Assembly: GCF_001465595.2 (NCBI RefSeq)
Contig: NZ_CP013481.2
Location: forward strand, 558,001 to 622,000
Reading direction: 5' to 3'
Source: Pandoraea apista
Lineage (GTDB): Bacteria > Pseudomonadota > Gammaproteobacteria > Burkholderiales > Burkholderiaceae
DNA length: 64,000 nucleotides
Part shown: positions 45,177 to 54,193 of the stretch, in pieces
Layout of the letters: each line of letters starts with the position of its first letter
Numbering within the stretch: the first letter of the stretch is position 1
The notes under the pieces: model-generated
Told to the model about the DNA's origin: nothing
Seen by the model: only the letters and a program-made list of their open reading frames with translations
Databases searched by the model: none
Program-made: the position numbers and the translations under genes

Positions 45177-45290
45177 ATGAAGTTCGTCGTTGCTGCGCTG
45201 CTTGCCGTCACGCTTGCCGGGTGTGTTGTCGTTCCGGCCAGGCCGTATTACGGAGGCTATTACGGCCATCCGTGTTGCTATCGCTATTAA
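45177..45290 (+). CDS. Very small Tyr/Cys-rich lipoprotein
   Basis: 37 residues: signal and lipobox LAGC (Cys16), then VVVPARPYYGGYYGHPCCYRY. AGGAG is 7 bases before the ATG. Small YY/GY-rich lipoproteins are seen in Burkholderiales but no function is known. A strong hairpin follows after the stop. The intact signal, lipobox and ribosome site support a real gene despite its size. Confidence 0.65.
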   Translation: MKFVVAALLAVTLAGCVVVPARPYYGGYYGHPCCYRY

Positions 45291-45391
45291 TGCTTAAAAA
45301 TGTTTTACTCAATAAAAAACGATGGCCGACTTCGGGAATTGAAAATCAAGTTCCATCAATGAACAGGGAGCCATGTTTTTTCCAATTCCGA

Positions 45392-45425
45392 TAAAAAAAG
45401 CCCCGCAGGTTTTACCCTGCGGGGC
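45392..45425. terminator. Bidirectional terminator between convergent small genes
   Basis: GCCCCGCAGG and CCTGCGGGGC form a 10-bp stem with a 6-base loop. On the minus strand CTTTTTTTAT follows, a strong signal for the gene ending at 45502; the plus-strand side (ACTTCTTG) is weaker but may also end the small lipoprotein transcript. Confidence 0.8.
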
Positions 45426-45501
45426 ACTTCTTGTCGGTCGTCGCGAACCCGCGTCATCGGTGGGGCGGGGTTCGCGATAGCGATAGGCCGCTTTGACTCA
45501 C

Positions 45502-45819
45502 TTAACGGTGATGATGCCAGTCGCGGCGATCGTAATCGCGACGATCCCAGCCCCGATCATGACGCCAATGGCCCGGTGGCGGGCCACGCCAGTAATGCGG
45601 TCGCGGTGCGTAGACCACGGGCGGGGGCGGAGCGATGACCATCGGGGCCGGGGCTGCGTACACCGGCGGCGGTGCATAGACCGGGCCCGGCGCTACGATG
45701 GCCGGCCCGGGAATGCCGATATTCACCGAGACGTCGGTGCGGGCGAACGCACTGCTCGAAACGAGTACCGCCGCGATGGCTGTGACGGCCGCAGCAGCGA
45801 TCCGGAATTGACCTTGCAT
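45502..45819 (-). CDS. Exported proline-rich, Arg/His-tailed small protein
   Basis: 105 residues. A signal peptide cleaved after SAFA; the mature protein begins with TDVSVNIGIPGPAIVAPGP, then Pro/Val/Tyr/Ala repeats, then a basic tail rich in Arg, Asp, His and Trp (RRDYDRRDWHHHR). AAGGAGA is 6 bases before the ATG. This pattern is common in small periplasmic or envelope proteins of Burkholderiales with unknown role. Confidence 0.75.
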   Translation of the reverse strand: MQGQFRIAAAAVTAIAAVLVSSSAFARTDVSVNIGIPGPAIVAPGPVYAPPPVYAAPAPMVIAPPPPVVYAPRPHYWRGPPPGHWRHDRGWDRRDYDRRDWHHHR

Positions 45820-46026
45820 CTGTTCTCCTTGTTTTCCGTCTGGGCCGGTGCGCATCGACTCGATGCGTCACCGGCGCGCGATTCGTTGTGCAGATTTTAC
45901 GGTTCGCGTTTGCCGGCCTGTGCTACGGCGGCACTACAGATGTAACAAGGCGTAAGGAAATTTGCGATGACGATCGCAGGCAAGGGCCTTTCGCTGACTT
46001 TGGCTCGCTTTGTCTTGCTTAGCGAT

Positions 46027-46320
46027 TCAGCGTCGTTCGTGATCTCGCGGCGCGAGAAAACTCGCAGGACGACGTCCGCGTCGCGCGGACGTCGCGAAGT
46101 ACGACGGGCGCCGCAGGTCCTGGGTATCGTTCGGCGAGCGCCAGTAGGGGGTACGCTGCGTGCCGAGCAGATCGCCCGGACGGTGTGGCGATAGTGGCGG
46201 CATCGACGCTGGCCAGGCCACCTGACGCCAACGCGCGCCGGCGGGCACGACGAGTACCAGCATGACGAAAACGAGGGTCACGACTGCGTAGACGACAACA
46301 GGCGAGAGGGTGGTCTCCAT
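46027..46320 (-). CDS. Small single-pass membrane protein, function unknown
   Basis: 97 residues. One hydrophobic helix at the N-terminus (VVVYAVVTLVFVMLVLVVP, about 7-25), then a basic Arg/Pro/Ser-rich cytoplasmic or periplasmic tail. GGAG lies about 7 bases before the chosen ATG. The frame continues upstream without support. No family is recognised; the tail composition could partly be chance in high-GC DNA. Confidence 0.5.
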   Translation of the reverse strand: METTLSPVVVYAVVTLVFVMLVLVVPAGARWRQVAWPASMPPLSPHRPGDLLGTQRTPYWRSPNDTQDLRRPSYFATSARRGRRPASFLAPRDHERR

Positions 46321-46539
46321 GACAAACTCCGGTCGCGAACATGTCACACCACGGGGGGATGCGGCTTGGCACGCAAAGTGTGGCGTTTTCACTATAGTCC
46401 ATGCGGCTCTTGCTGACACTCGGTTGCTGCTACGCAGGTTGCGGGACTACACTACAGGCGCAGTTTCCCGAATGCCGCTGCCATGCTGCGCGGCGGCCAC
46501 GCTGGCGTCAATCGCCACTTCGCTGTCCGGGGGATCGTG

Positions 46540-47064
46540 ATGAATCAGGTCGAGCCAGACTCCACGCTCGCCGTCGCGTCGACGGCACCTGTGACCCCTG
46601 TGGCCATCGATCACGTCGCGTACCCGAGTTACGACGCAATTCTCACACATCGATTCTACGTCGACGTCATGGGTTTCACGCTCGCCGGCGCGCAGACCGG
46701 CATGAGCCGCCTGTGGGGCAAGCCTTATCTGCTGGTGAGCTATGAGATTGCGACGGGCGAAGCGCTGGCGTTCTTCAATTGCGACGGTCTGGCGCCGGAC
46801 GGGCATTCCGACACCCCTGCGGCACAGATTCATCACGTTGCTCTGCGCGTGAGAGACCTCGAAGCGCTTGAGCGCTGGAAGTCACACCTCACTGCGCACG
46901 ACGTGCGGTTCGCGGTTGAGCATCATGGCGATGGAGACCATCTCTATCTGCTCGATCCGAACGAGATCATGTTGGAGTTGTGTGTGCAGACCCCCGAGTC
47001 GGCTGCCGGGCAGTGGCAAGGGGCGCTCGACACTTTGCAGCGCTGGGTCGACGGCGTGAGGTGA
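46540..47064 (+). CDS. VOC-family (glyoxalase/dioxygenase fold) protein
   Basis: 174 residues. Vicinal-oxygen-chelate pattern: IDHVAYPSYD (first metal His), FYVDVMGF, IHHVALRVRDLEAL (second His region) and LLDPNEIMLEL (Glu ligand). It may be a glyoxalase, dioxygenase or resistance protein; the substrate is not clear. The start was set at MNQVEP. It is convergent with ubiX. Confidence 0.82.
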   Translation: MNQVEPDSTLAVASTAPVTPVAIDHVAYPSYDAILTHRFYVDVMGFTLAGAQTGMSRLWGKPYLLVSYEIATGEALAFFNCDGLAPDGHSDTPAAQIHHVALRVRDLEALERWKSHLTAHDVRFAVEHHGDGDHLYLLDPNEIMLELCVQTPESAAGQWQGALDTLQRWVDGVR

Positions 47065-47135
47065 GCGGCCGCGAAGGCGCTCGACGCACTCGCAACGCGC
47101 GTCACAGCGTCACACACCGCCGCAGACAAACCAAC

Positions 47136-47744
47136 TCAGGCTTCGGTGTCCTTGCCAAGGCCGTCCCAACTCGTCGCGACGGGGGGCGCGATGTCGAACA
47201 GGTCGATCACGCGCGAGACCGTATCGTCGACCATGGCATCGAGCGATGCCGGATGGTTGTAGAACGCCGGCAGCGGCGGGTAGACGATGCCGCCCATTTC
47301 GGTAACCGCCGTCATATTGCGCAGATGCGCGAGGTTGAAGGGCGTTTCGCGCACCATCAGCACGAGGCGGCGGCGCTCCTTCAGGGTGACGTCGGCGGCG
47401 CGGGCGATCAGATTGTCCGAAAGCCCGTGCGCCACGCTCGCGAGCGTCTTCATCGAGCAGGGGGCTACGACCATGCCCGCAGTCGCGAACGAGCCGCTCG
47501 CGATGTTGGCGCCGACCTCACGCACGCTATGGTAGTGATCGGCTAGCGCCTGCACGTCGGCACGCTCCAGCCCGAGTTCGTGACGCAGCGTCAGCCAGCC
47601 TGCGCCCGACACCATCAGATGCGTCTCGACGCCGCCCATGGCACGCAGGCGCTCGAGCAGACGCACCCCATAGATCGCGCCGGTCGCGCCAGTGATGGCA
47701 ACGACCAGACGCGCGGGCCGGGGGGTTCCCGTCGATACCGTCAT
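47136..47744 (-). CDS. ubiX: Flavin prenyltransferase UbiX
   Basis: 202 residues. Flavoprotein motifs: AITGATGAIYGVRLLERL, VAPCSMKTLASVAHGLSDNL and VRETPFNLAHLRNM. UbiX joins dimethylallyl phosphate to FMN to make the prenylated flavin used by UbiD in ubiquinone synthesis. It is the last gene of the hemA-prfA-prmC-grxD-ubiX run, 10 bases from grxD. Confidence 0.95.
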   Translation of the reverse strand: MTVSTGTPRPARLVVAITGATGAIYGVRLLERLRAMGGVETHLMVSGAGWLTLRHELGLERADVQALADHYHSVREVGANIASGSFATAGMVVAPCSMKTLASVAHGLSDNLIARAADVTLKERRRLVLMVRETPFNLAHLRNMTAVTEMGGIVYPPLPAFYNHPASLDAMVDDTVSRVIDLFDIAPPVATSWDGLGKDTEA

Positions 47745-47754
47745 CGAGGCGGAA

Positions 47755-48069
47755 TTACGCGAGGTCGGCGAGAACCTGCTTGAGTTCGCCGCTCTGGTAC
47801 ATCTCCATCATGATGTCCGAGCCGCCGATGAATTCACCGCCGATGTAGAGCTGGGGAATGGTCGGCCAGTTGGCGAATTCCTTCACGCCCTGACGAATTT
47901 CCTCGTCTTGCAGCACGTCCACCGTGAACAGATTGTCGACGCCGCAGGCCTTCAGGATCTGCACGGCGCGGCCCGAGAAGCCACACATCGGGAATTGCGC
48001 ATTGCCCTTCATGAAGAGCACGACGGGATGTTCGGTGACGATTTGCTGGATACGTTGCTGGGTGGTCAT
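47755..48069 (-). CDS. grxD: Monothiol glutaredoxin Grx4 type
   Basis: 104 residues. The monothiol active site CGFS is preceded by FMKGNAQFPM, and QLYIGGEFIGG and GGSDIM make up the glutathione-binding part. Grx4-type proteins carry [2Fe-2S] clusters and help iron-sulphur delivery. It lies between prmC (81 bases) and ubiX (10 bases). Confidence 0.95.
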   Translation of the reverse strand: MTTQQRIQQIVTEHPVVLFMKGNAQFPMCGFSGRAVQILKACGVDNLFTVDVLQDEEIRQGVKEFANWPTIPQLYIGGEFIGGSDIMMEMYQSGELKQVLADLA

Positions 48070-48150
48070 GGTGGAAAAGCCCGTTGGGATGCCGGAAATT
48101 CGGCGTATCTGGCATTTTAGCGGTTTTCGGCCGCGTCCGTCGGCGTGTGC

Positions 48151-49023
48151 TCAGACGCGCCGGCCGCCGGTCGTGCGCTCGATACCCGCCAGATCGCGCT
48201 CGGAGAAGACGTCGGCGAAGCCCGCCGCCCGGCAAAGCGCACGAACGTCGGCGGCCTGATGATAGCCGTGCTCGCAAAGCAGCCAGCTATCCGGCAGTAG
48301 GCGCGACCGTGCCCCGGCCACGATGGTGCGCAGCGCGGCCAGACCGTCGGCGTGATCGGTCAGGGCGTCGACCGGCTCGAAACGCAGATCGCCCTGCGAG
48401 AGATGTTCGTCCCCTGACACGATGTACGGCGGGTTCGAGACAATGATGTCGAACGGGGCAGTGTCGCCCGGCAACGCGGCGTACCAGTCGCTGGCGACGA
48501 AGGTGACACGGGCGTCCAGCCCAAGTCGACGGGCATTCTCGCGCGCGACGTCGAGCGCGTCGGTCGAGCGGTCAAGGGCGGTGACGCGGGCGTCGGGCCG
48601 GCTGTGGGCGATGGCCAGTGCAATCGCGCCGCTGCCGGTGCCCAGATCGAGCACGCGCGGCGTTGCGCGTCCGTCGAGCCGCGCCAGGGCGAGTTCCACG
48701 AGCAATTCGGTTTCCGGCCGGGGAATGAGGACTGACGGGCTGACCGTCAGCGTCAGGCCGAAGAACTCGCGTGTGCCGGTCAGATAGGCAATGGGCTCGC
48801 CCGCGAGGCGACGCGCATGCAGCGCGCGATAGACGGCGACGGTCTCGGGCGAGAGCGGCTCGCGATCCCGGGTAATCAGTTGCGTGCGGGTCCAGCCGAG
48901 CACATGGCCGAGCAGAATGCGCGACTCCGGCGGCGGGAGTCCCGGTTCGCGCAGCAGCGAGGCAACGGTAGCGTCCGTGGTGCCCGTCTGCGCAGCGTGA
49001 GCGTCGCCGGCGCCGTGCGGCAT
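48151..49023 (-). CDS. prmC: Release factor glutamine methyltransferase PrmC (HemK)
   Basis: 290 residues. N-terminal helical domain, then the SAM domain with LDLGTGSGAIALAIA and the catalytic NPPY motif (VSNPPYI). It methylates the Gln of the GGQ motif in release factors, including the one encoded directly upstream. Its ATG overlaps the prfA stop by 1 base. Confidence 0.95.
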   Translation of the reverse strand: MPHGAGDAHAAQTGTTDATVASLLREPGLPPPESRILLGHVLGWTRTQLITRDREPLSPETVAVYRALHARRLAGEPIAYLTGTREFFGLTLTVSPSVLIPRPETELLVELALARLDGRATPRVLDLGTGSGAIALAIAHSRPDARVTALDRSTDALDVARENARRLGLDARVTFVASDWYAALPGDTAPFDIIVSNPPYIVSGDEHLSQGDLRFEPVDALTDHADGLAALRTIVAGARSRLLPDSWLLCEHGYHQAADVRALCRAAGFADVFSERDLAGIERTTGGRRV

Positions 49024-50105
49024 CAGGCGGCCTCGCCCAGCGACGCCAGCAGTTCGGCCTGATGCTCGGTGACGAGGGCGTTGATCATCTCGTCGAGATC
49101 GCCGTCCATGATGTATTCGAGTTTGTAGAGCGTGAGGTTGATGCGGTGATCCGTCATGCGCCCTTGCGGGAAGTTGTACGTGCGGATGCGTTCCGAACGA
49201 TCGCCCGAGCCGATCAGGCTTTTGCGGGTGGCGGCTTCCTTGGCTTGCTGGGCGCGCAGTTGGCCGTCCTTGATACGCGCGGCCAGCACTTTGAGTGCCT
49301 TGTCCTTGTTGCGGTGCTGCGAGCGGTCGTCCTGACATTCGACAACGATGCCCGTCGGCAAGTGCGTGATACGCACGGCGGAGTCCGTTTTGTTGACGTG
49401 CTGCCCGCCCGCGCCCGACGCGCGGAACGTATCGATGCGGATGTCGGCCGGATTGATTTCGACTTCGGCGACATCGTCGGCTTCCGGCATGACCGCCACC
49501 GTGCACGCCGACGTGTGAATGCGGCCTTGCGTTTCGGTGGCCGGTACGCGCTGCACACGATGACCGCCCGACTCGAACTTCAGACGCGAGTACGCGCCCT
49601 GTCCGATCAGACGCACGATCACTTCCTTGTAGCCGCCCAGATCCGATTCGCTGGCCGACATGATCTCGACCTGCCAGCGCTGGCGTTCCGCGTAACGCGT
49701 GTACATGCGCAGCAGATCGCCCGCGAACAGCGCCGATTCGTCGCCGCCGGTGCCCGCGCGGATTTCCAGAAAGATGTTGCGGTCGTCGTTCGGATCGCGC
49801 GGCAGCAGCATGCGTTGCAGCGTGCTTTCCATGTCGTCCATACGCGCTCGGGCATGAGCGGCTTCGTCTTCCGCGAACTCGCGCATTTCCGGGTCGGCCG
49901 CCATTTCCTGGGCTGCTGCGACATCGCTCTGGGCGTCGCGGTACTGGCGATATTGTTCGACGACCGGCGCCAGCTCGGCGTGTTCGCGTGTGAGCTTGCG
50001 GTAGTTGTCCAGATCGCGCGTGACGTCGCCCTGGCTCAATAGCCCATCAAGCTCGACCAGACGTTGTGTCAACTGGTCGAGCTTGGCTTGCATGCTCGCT
50101 TTCAT
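49023..50105 (-). CDS. prfA: Peptide chain release factor 1
   Basis: 360 residues. The codon-recognition motif PAT ([13 protein letters not shown]) distinguishes RF1 from RF2, and the catalytic GGQ is in [16 protein letters not shown]. It ends translation at UAA and UAG. Its ATG directly follows the hemA stop with no spacer, so the genes are probably coupled. Confidence 0.97.
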   Translation of the reverse strand: MKASMQAKLDQLTQRLVELDGLLSQGDVTRDLDNYRKLTREHAELAPVVEQYRQYRDAQSDVAAAQEMAADPEMREFAEDEAAHARARMDDMESTLQRMLLPRDPNDDRNIFLEIRAGTGGDESALFAGDLLRMYTRYAERQRWQVEIMSASESDLGGYKEVIVRLIGQGAYSRLKFESGGHRVQRVPATETQGRIHTSACTVAVMPEADDVAEVEINPADIRIDTFRASGAGGQHVNKTDSAVRITHLPTGIVVECQDDRSQHRNKDKALKVLAARIKDGQLRAQQAKEAATRKSLIGSGDRSERIRTYNFPQGRMTDHRINLTLYKLEYIMDGDLDEMINALVTEHQAELLASLGEAA

Positions 50106-51398
50106 CTATTTGTCGGCGTTTCCCGAGGTGCGGAACAGTTCGGGAATGAGGTGAATGATTTGCTCGCGCGAATCGCCGCGCGCCGTATTCAGCGCGTGCG
50201 TCGGGCCGTGCAGGAATTTCTTGGTGAGGGACAGGGACAGGGCTTCGAGTACGGCGGCGGGATCGTCGCCACGCGCGAGCATGCGCTGGGCACGCTCAAG
50301 CTCGGTCACGCGCATTGCCTCGGCGGTGCCGTGAATGTCGCGGATGACCGGCACGACGCTGCGGGCGTCGAGCCATTGCATGAAGTTCTGAACACGCGTC
50401 TCGATGATCGCCTCGGCCTGTGCGACCGCGGCCTGACGCAGCGCATTGCCTTCGCGCACTACCGCGCCGAGATCGTCGACGGTGTACAGGAAAACGTCGG
50501 CCAGACGGCCGACTTCCGGTTCGATGTCTCGTGGCACGGCCAGATCGACCATGAACATCGGCTTGTGCTTGCGGGCCTTGATGGCGCGCTCGACGGCCCC
50601 CAGGCCGATCAGCGGCAACGTGCTCGCTGTGCACGACACGACAATGTCGAACTCATGCAGGCGCTGCGGCAGCTCCGACAGACGGATGGCCGTGCCGCCC
50701 AGACGCTCGGCGAGCTTCTCGCCGCGCTCGGCCGTCCGGTTGGCGATGAACAGCGCCTTCGGATTTTGCGCGGCGAAATGCGTGGCGCATAGCTCGATCA
50801 TTTCGCCCGCGCCGATGAACAGCACCTTCTGCGTGCTGATGCTCTCGAAAATGCGCTGGGCGAGACGAACCGCTGCGGCGGCCATCGACACCGAATGCGC
50901 ACCGATCTCGGTCTGGCCGCGAACTTCCTTGGCGACCGCGAACGTGCGCTGGAATAGCTGATTCAGATAGGTGCCCAGTGCGCCCGCCTCGGATGCGGTG
51001 CGCACGGCATCTTTCAACTGACCGAGGATTTGCGTCTCGCCGAGCACCATCGAGTCGAGTCCGCTCGCCACGCGAAACGCATGACGTACGGCATCGGACT
51101 GGGGAAGGGCGTACAGATGAGGAGCAAGGTCGCCGGCCGGAATGTTGTGGAACTGGGCCAGCCAGTGCACCGCGCGCTCGCGCGCGGCGGCGTCGTCGGT
51201 GACGCAGTAGATCTCGGTGCGATTGCAGGTCGACAGAATGGCGGCCTCGGGGGTGCTCAATCTGCCGCTATCGCCGCCGGTCCACAAACTCTTCAGACCT
51301 GCCAGCGCCGGCTCGATTCGCTCGAACGGAAACGCCACCCGTTCGCGCAGCGAGACGGGCGCCGTGTGGTGGTTCAGGCCGAGAGCGAGCAGTTGCAT
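50106..51398 (-). CDS. hemA: Glutamyl-tRNA reductase HemA
   Basis: 430 residues. N-terminal catalytic domain with [14 protein letters not shown] and the active-site Cys in [10 protein letters not shown], the NADPH domain with VLFIGAGEM, and a C-terminal dimerisation helix. It makes glutamate-1-semialdehyde, the first step of C5 tetrapyrrole synthesis. It heads a minus-strand run and is preceded by 284 bases shared with divergent stress-protein genes. Confidence 0.96.
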   Translation of the reverse strand: MQLLALGLNHHTAPVSLRERVAFPFERIEPALAGLKSLWTGGDSGRLSTPEAAILSTCNRTEIYCVTDDAAARERAVHWLAQFHNIPAGDLAPHLYALPQSDAVRHAFRVASGLDSMVLGETQILGQLKDAVRTASEAGALGTYLNQLFQRTFAVAKEVRGQTEIGAHSVSMAAAAVRLAQRIFESISTQKVLFIGAGEMIELCATHFAAQNPKALFIANRTAERGEKLAERLGGTAIRLSELPQRLHEFDIVVSCTASTLPLIGLGAVERAIKARKHKPMFMVDLAVPRDIEPEVGRLADVFLYTVDDLGAVVREGNALRQAAVAQAEAIIETRVQNFMQWLDARSVVPVIRDIHGTAEAMRVTELERAQRMLARGDDPAAVLEALSLSLTKKFLHGPTHALNTARGDSREQIIHLIPELFRTSGNADK

Positions 51399-51567
51399 GA
51401 TGTGGGGGATCTGATAGCCCCTGATTATAGCGCGTCGACGCGATACCCGTTTCGGGGGTGCCGCAGCTACCGCGCTTTGGGATCGCGTGCTCCATCATGG
51501 CGCAGACGTCCGGTTTTGACAAATAGACATCCCTTATACCCGGCATAGCGCGGACCGCTACCGGTGT

Positions 51568-51591
51568 CGCCGTCTGATATATCAGACGGCG
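51568..51591. promoter_or_regulatory. Perfect 24-bp palindrome upstream of YeaQ-like genes
   Basis: CGCCGTCTGATATATCAGACGGCG is a perfect, uninterrupted 24-base palindrome, with an AT-rich centre and GC-rich ends, 91 bases before the first YeaQ-like gene and 170 bases before hemA. A TTGACA at 51516 upstream could belong to a promoter. No T-run is present, so an operator is likely. Confidence 0.55.
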
Positions 51592-51682
51592 GCCAAGCCC
51601 GGCGGGGCTGCAAATGGCGATTGCCGAAACGGCCGGTTTCAAGGCTATACTGCCTTCGGATTCCCGTCCTTGGAGACACGTC

Positions 51683-51937
51683 ATGGGCATTATCGGCACC
51701 ATCGTTGTCGGTCTGATTGTCGGCCTCATCGCACGCGCCCTGCATCCCGGCCGGGACAGCATGGGCATCATCATGACCATCATCCTCGGCATTGCCGGCG
51801 CGCTGCTCGCCCGCTATGTCGGACAGTTTCTCCACTTCTACACCGAAGGCCAGTCGGCCGGCTGGATCGCCTCTATCATCGGTGCGATCGTGTTGCTGGT
51901 GATCTACGGCGCCATCAAGCGGAGCCGCGCGGCCTGA
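51683..51937 (+). CDS. GlsB/YeaQ/YmgE-family stress membrane protein, copy 1
   Basis: 84 residues with three hydrophobic helices; IGTIVVGLIVGLIARALHPG is the transglycosylase-associated (YeaQ/YmgE) signature. These small inner-membrane proteins rise under envelope or acid stress; function not fixed. The start was set at the Met before IIGTIV; GGAGA is 9 bases upstream. A second copy follows after 32 bases. Confidence 0.85.
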   Translation: MGIIGTIVVGLIVGLIARALHPGRDSMGIIMTIILGIAGALLARYVGQFLHFYTEGQSAGWIASIIGAIVLLVIYGAIKRSRAA

Positions 51938-51969
51938 GCGCGCGCTGACGCTAACCACGAGGCCCTGTC

Positions 51970-52209
51970 ATGGACATCGTCGTGCTTTTGCTGGTAGGAC
52001 TCGTCGCCGGGTGGCTTGCCGGGCTGGTGGTCGGCGGCAGCTTCGGTCTTATCGGCGACATGGTCGTCGGGGTGATCGGCGCGTTCGTCGGCGCATGGCT
52101 GCTCCGGCATCTGGGCATTGCCGTGGGATACGGCACGCTCGGTCGCATCATCACTGCCACCATCGGCGCGATCGTGCTGCTCGCGTTGTTACGTCTGGTG
52201 CGACGATAG
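51970..52209 (+). CDS. GlsB/YeaQ/YmgE-family stress membrane protein, copy 2
   Basis: 79 residues, three helices, same signature in the form VGLVAGWLAGLVVGGSFGLI. It is a divergent duplicate of the preceding gene, likely on the same transcript. Tandem pairs of this family occur in Burkholderiales. Confidence 0.82.
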   Translation: MDIVVLLLVGLVAGWLAGLVVGGSFGLIGDMVVGVIGAFVGAWLLRHLGIAVGYGTLGRIITATIGAIVLLALLRLVRR

Positions 52210-52599
52210 GCCGCACGCGCGCTCCGGAATTCGAGACGTTCTCCGGCGGTTTGTGTCGCGCCGGGGCAACGTTGCCTGACGGATCGGCGTAACGGGCGTT
52301 TTGCGTAGTCCGAGACCTTCCAAAACCAGCCTCCGAGCAGGGTTTTGCGGGCCGCAGAGGCCCGTGGGACAAGGGTTTTGGCCTCGCGGCCCGATGACGC
52401 CGCGGGCGTCATACGCGTTTTCCCGCGTTCGGCTATGCTTGTCGCCATCGCCAGGCCCAAGTCGTCTTGACTACGCGTGCGGCACCGCCGCCACGTTCGA
52501 TCCCCGTCTTCCGTCCTCTGGCGTGGCTGCCGTGCCTGACAGGGCGCGGCGGCGCTCCTCGCAAGTTGGTACGCCCGATCCCCCTCATTAAAAGAACAC
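52210..52599. other. Intergenic region before the MFS pump gene
   Basis: About 390 GC-rich bases with several short inverted repeats (for example GACGCC-GCG-GGCGTC near 52395) but no T-run terminator, no convincing promoter and no supported gene. Confidence 0.4.
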
Positions 52600-54099
52600 A
52601 TGTCTGCGACACGCAATTCCATGCGGCCATTCATCGTGGCATCCGTCATGGCGGCGACCTCCATGGTCGCCATCGAGGCCACGATCATTTCGACCGCCAT
52701 GCCGCAAATCGTCGCCCAGCTCGGCGGCCTGAATCTGTATAGCTGGGTCTTCTCCGCGTTTTTGCTCGCACAGACCGCCATGACCGTGGTGTTCGGCAAG
52801 CTGGCCGATCTCTACGGCCGCAAGCCGGTCATCCTGGTGGGCATTGTTGTCTTCCTGGTGGCCTCGCTCGGCGGCGGGCTGGCGTGGTCGATGCCCGCGA
52901 TGATCGCTTTCCGCCTGTTGCAGGGTGTGGGCGCCGCGTGCATTCAACCGGTCAGCCTGACCATCATTGCCGATTACTACCCGATCAGCGAGCGCGGCAA
53001 GGTGCAGGGCTATCTGGCAAGCGTGTGGGCCATCTCGGCCGTGCTTGGTCCGATGCTCGGCGGCCTCATCATTCGCGAGTTGTCGTGGGCGTGGATTTTC
53101 TGGATCAACATCCCCATCGGTTTGCTGGCGGCAGTGGGCTTCATCGCTTATCTGCATGAAGAGGCACCGCGCCAGCGTCCGAGTATCGACGTGCTCGGCG
53201 CCGTATTCTTCACGATTGCCGTGGCGGCGCTGATGATTGCGCTCACTGATGCCAACGCCTTCTCCGACACGCATGTCTGGGCCGGGGTGCTGGCTTGTGC
53301 CATCGCGTCGCTGCTGTTCGTGTGGCAGGAACGTCGCGCGAAGGACCCGATGATCTCGTTCGCGCTGTGGAGCCGTCGTCCGATTGCCGCGGCCAATGCG
53401 GCGACACTGCTCTCGGGCATGGTGCTCATGGGGCTGACTACCTTCCTGCCGATGTATGCGCAGGGGGTGCTGCGTCAAACGCCGGTGGTCGCAGGCATGG
53501 CGCTCACCATGATCATGGTCGGCTGGCCGATTGGCGCGACGCTTGCCGCCAAGACCTTCACGCGCTTCGGTCTGCGCCGCATTCTCGTGGGCGGCAGCCT
53601 GCTAATGCCGGTCGGCGGGATCGTCTTCGCGTTGCTGGGGCCGAGCAGTTCGCCGTTGCTCGCGGGCTTCGGCTCGTTGCTCATGGGTTTCTCGATGGGC
53701 ACGGGCAGCGTGAGCGCGCTCGTGCTGATTCAGGAACTGGTTGACCCGTCGCAGCGTGGCAGCGCCACGGCGTCGAACATCTTCTCGCGCAATCTGGGCA
53801 GCACGCTGGGCGCAACGCTCTTCGGGGCCGTGCTCAATTTCGGGCTGACGCATTCGAGCGATGTGGGCGTCGTGACCTCAGATCAGTTGCGTCACGTACT
53901 CGAAGACCGGGGCGTGTCGACGGTGGCCGATCAGGCGATTCGCGCGGTGTTGCAACATTCTCTGCACCTGACGTTCCTCTCGATTCTGGCGATTTCGGTC
54001 GGCGTGGTGGTGTTGCTGCTGCTGGTGCCCACCAACGCAGTGGACCGTTCGCGCGGCGCCAAGCGTGAAAAGCCCGAATTCGTGCCGGGCGGACACTAA
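52600..54099 (+). CDS. DHA2-type (14-TM) MFS multidrug/efflux transporter
   Basis: 499 residues, about 14 hydrophobic helices. Motif A (GKLADLYGRKPVI) after helix 2 and a motif-C-like stretch (AVLGPMLGGLI) in helix 5 mark a drug/H+ antiporter of the EmrB/QacA group. Substrate unknown. No regulator gene is adjacent. A strong terminator follows. Confidence 0.88.
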   Translation: MSATRNSMRPFIVASVMAATSMVAIEATIISTAMPQIVAQLGGLNLYSWVFSAFLLAQTAMTVVFGKLADLYGRKPVILVGIVVFLVASLGGGLAWSMPAMIAFRLLQGVGAACIQPVSLTIIADYYPISERGKVQGYLASVWAISAVLGPMLGGLIIRELSWAWIFWINIPIGLLAAVGFIAYLHEEAPRQRPSIDVLGAVFFTIAVAALMIALTDANAFSDTHVWAGVLACAIASLLFVWQERRAKDPMISFALWSRRPIAAANAATLLSGMVLMGLTTFLPMYAQGVLRQTPVVAGMALTMIMVGWPIGATLAAKTFTRFGLRRILVGGSLLMPVGGIVFALLGPSSSPLLAGFGSLLMGFSMGTGSVSALVLIQELVDPSQRGSATASNIFSRNLGSTLGATLFGAVLNFGLTHSSDVGVVTSDQLRHVLEDRGVSTVADQAIRAVLQHSLHLTFLSILAISVGVVVLLLLVPTNAVDRSRGAKREKPEFVPGGH

Positions 54100-54125
54100 T
54101 CGGCGCATTCGTCTGCGAGATATTG

Positions 54126-54163
54126 AAAAACGGCCGGCCGGGATCTCCCGCCGGCCGTTTTTT
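54126..54163. terminator. Bidirectional terminator between MFS and penicillin-acylase genes
   Basis: ACGGCCGGC-C-GGGA pairs with TCCC-GCCGGCCGT (one bulged C), flanked by AAAAA on the left and TTTTTT on the right, so it should work on both strands between these convergent genes. Confidence 0.85.
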
Positions 54164-54193
54164 CATGGCTTCGGCACATCAACTACCGAGGTC

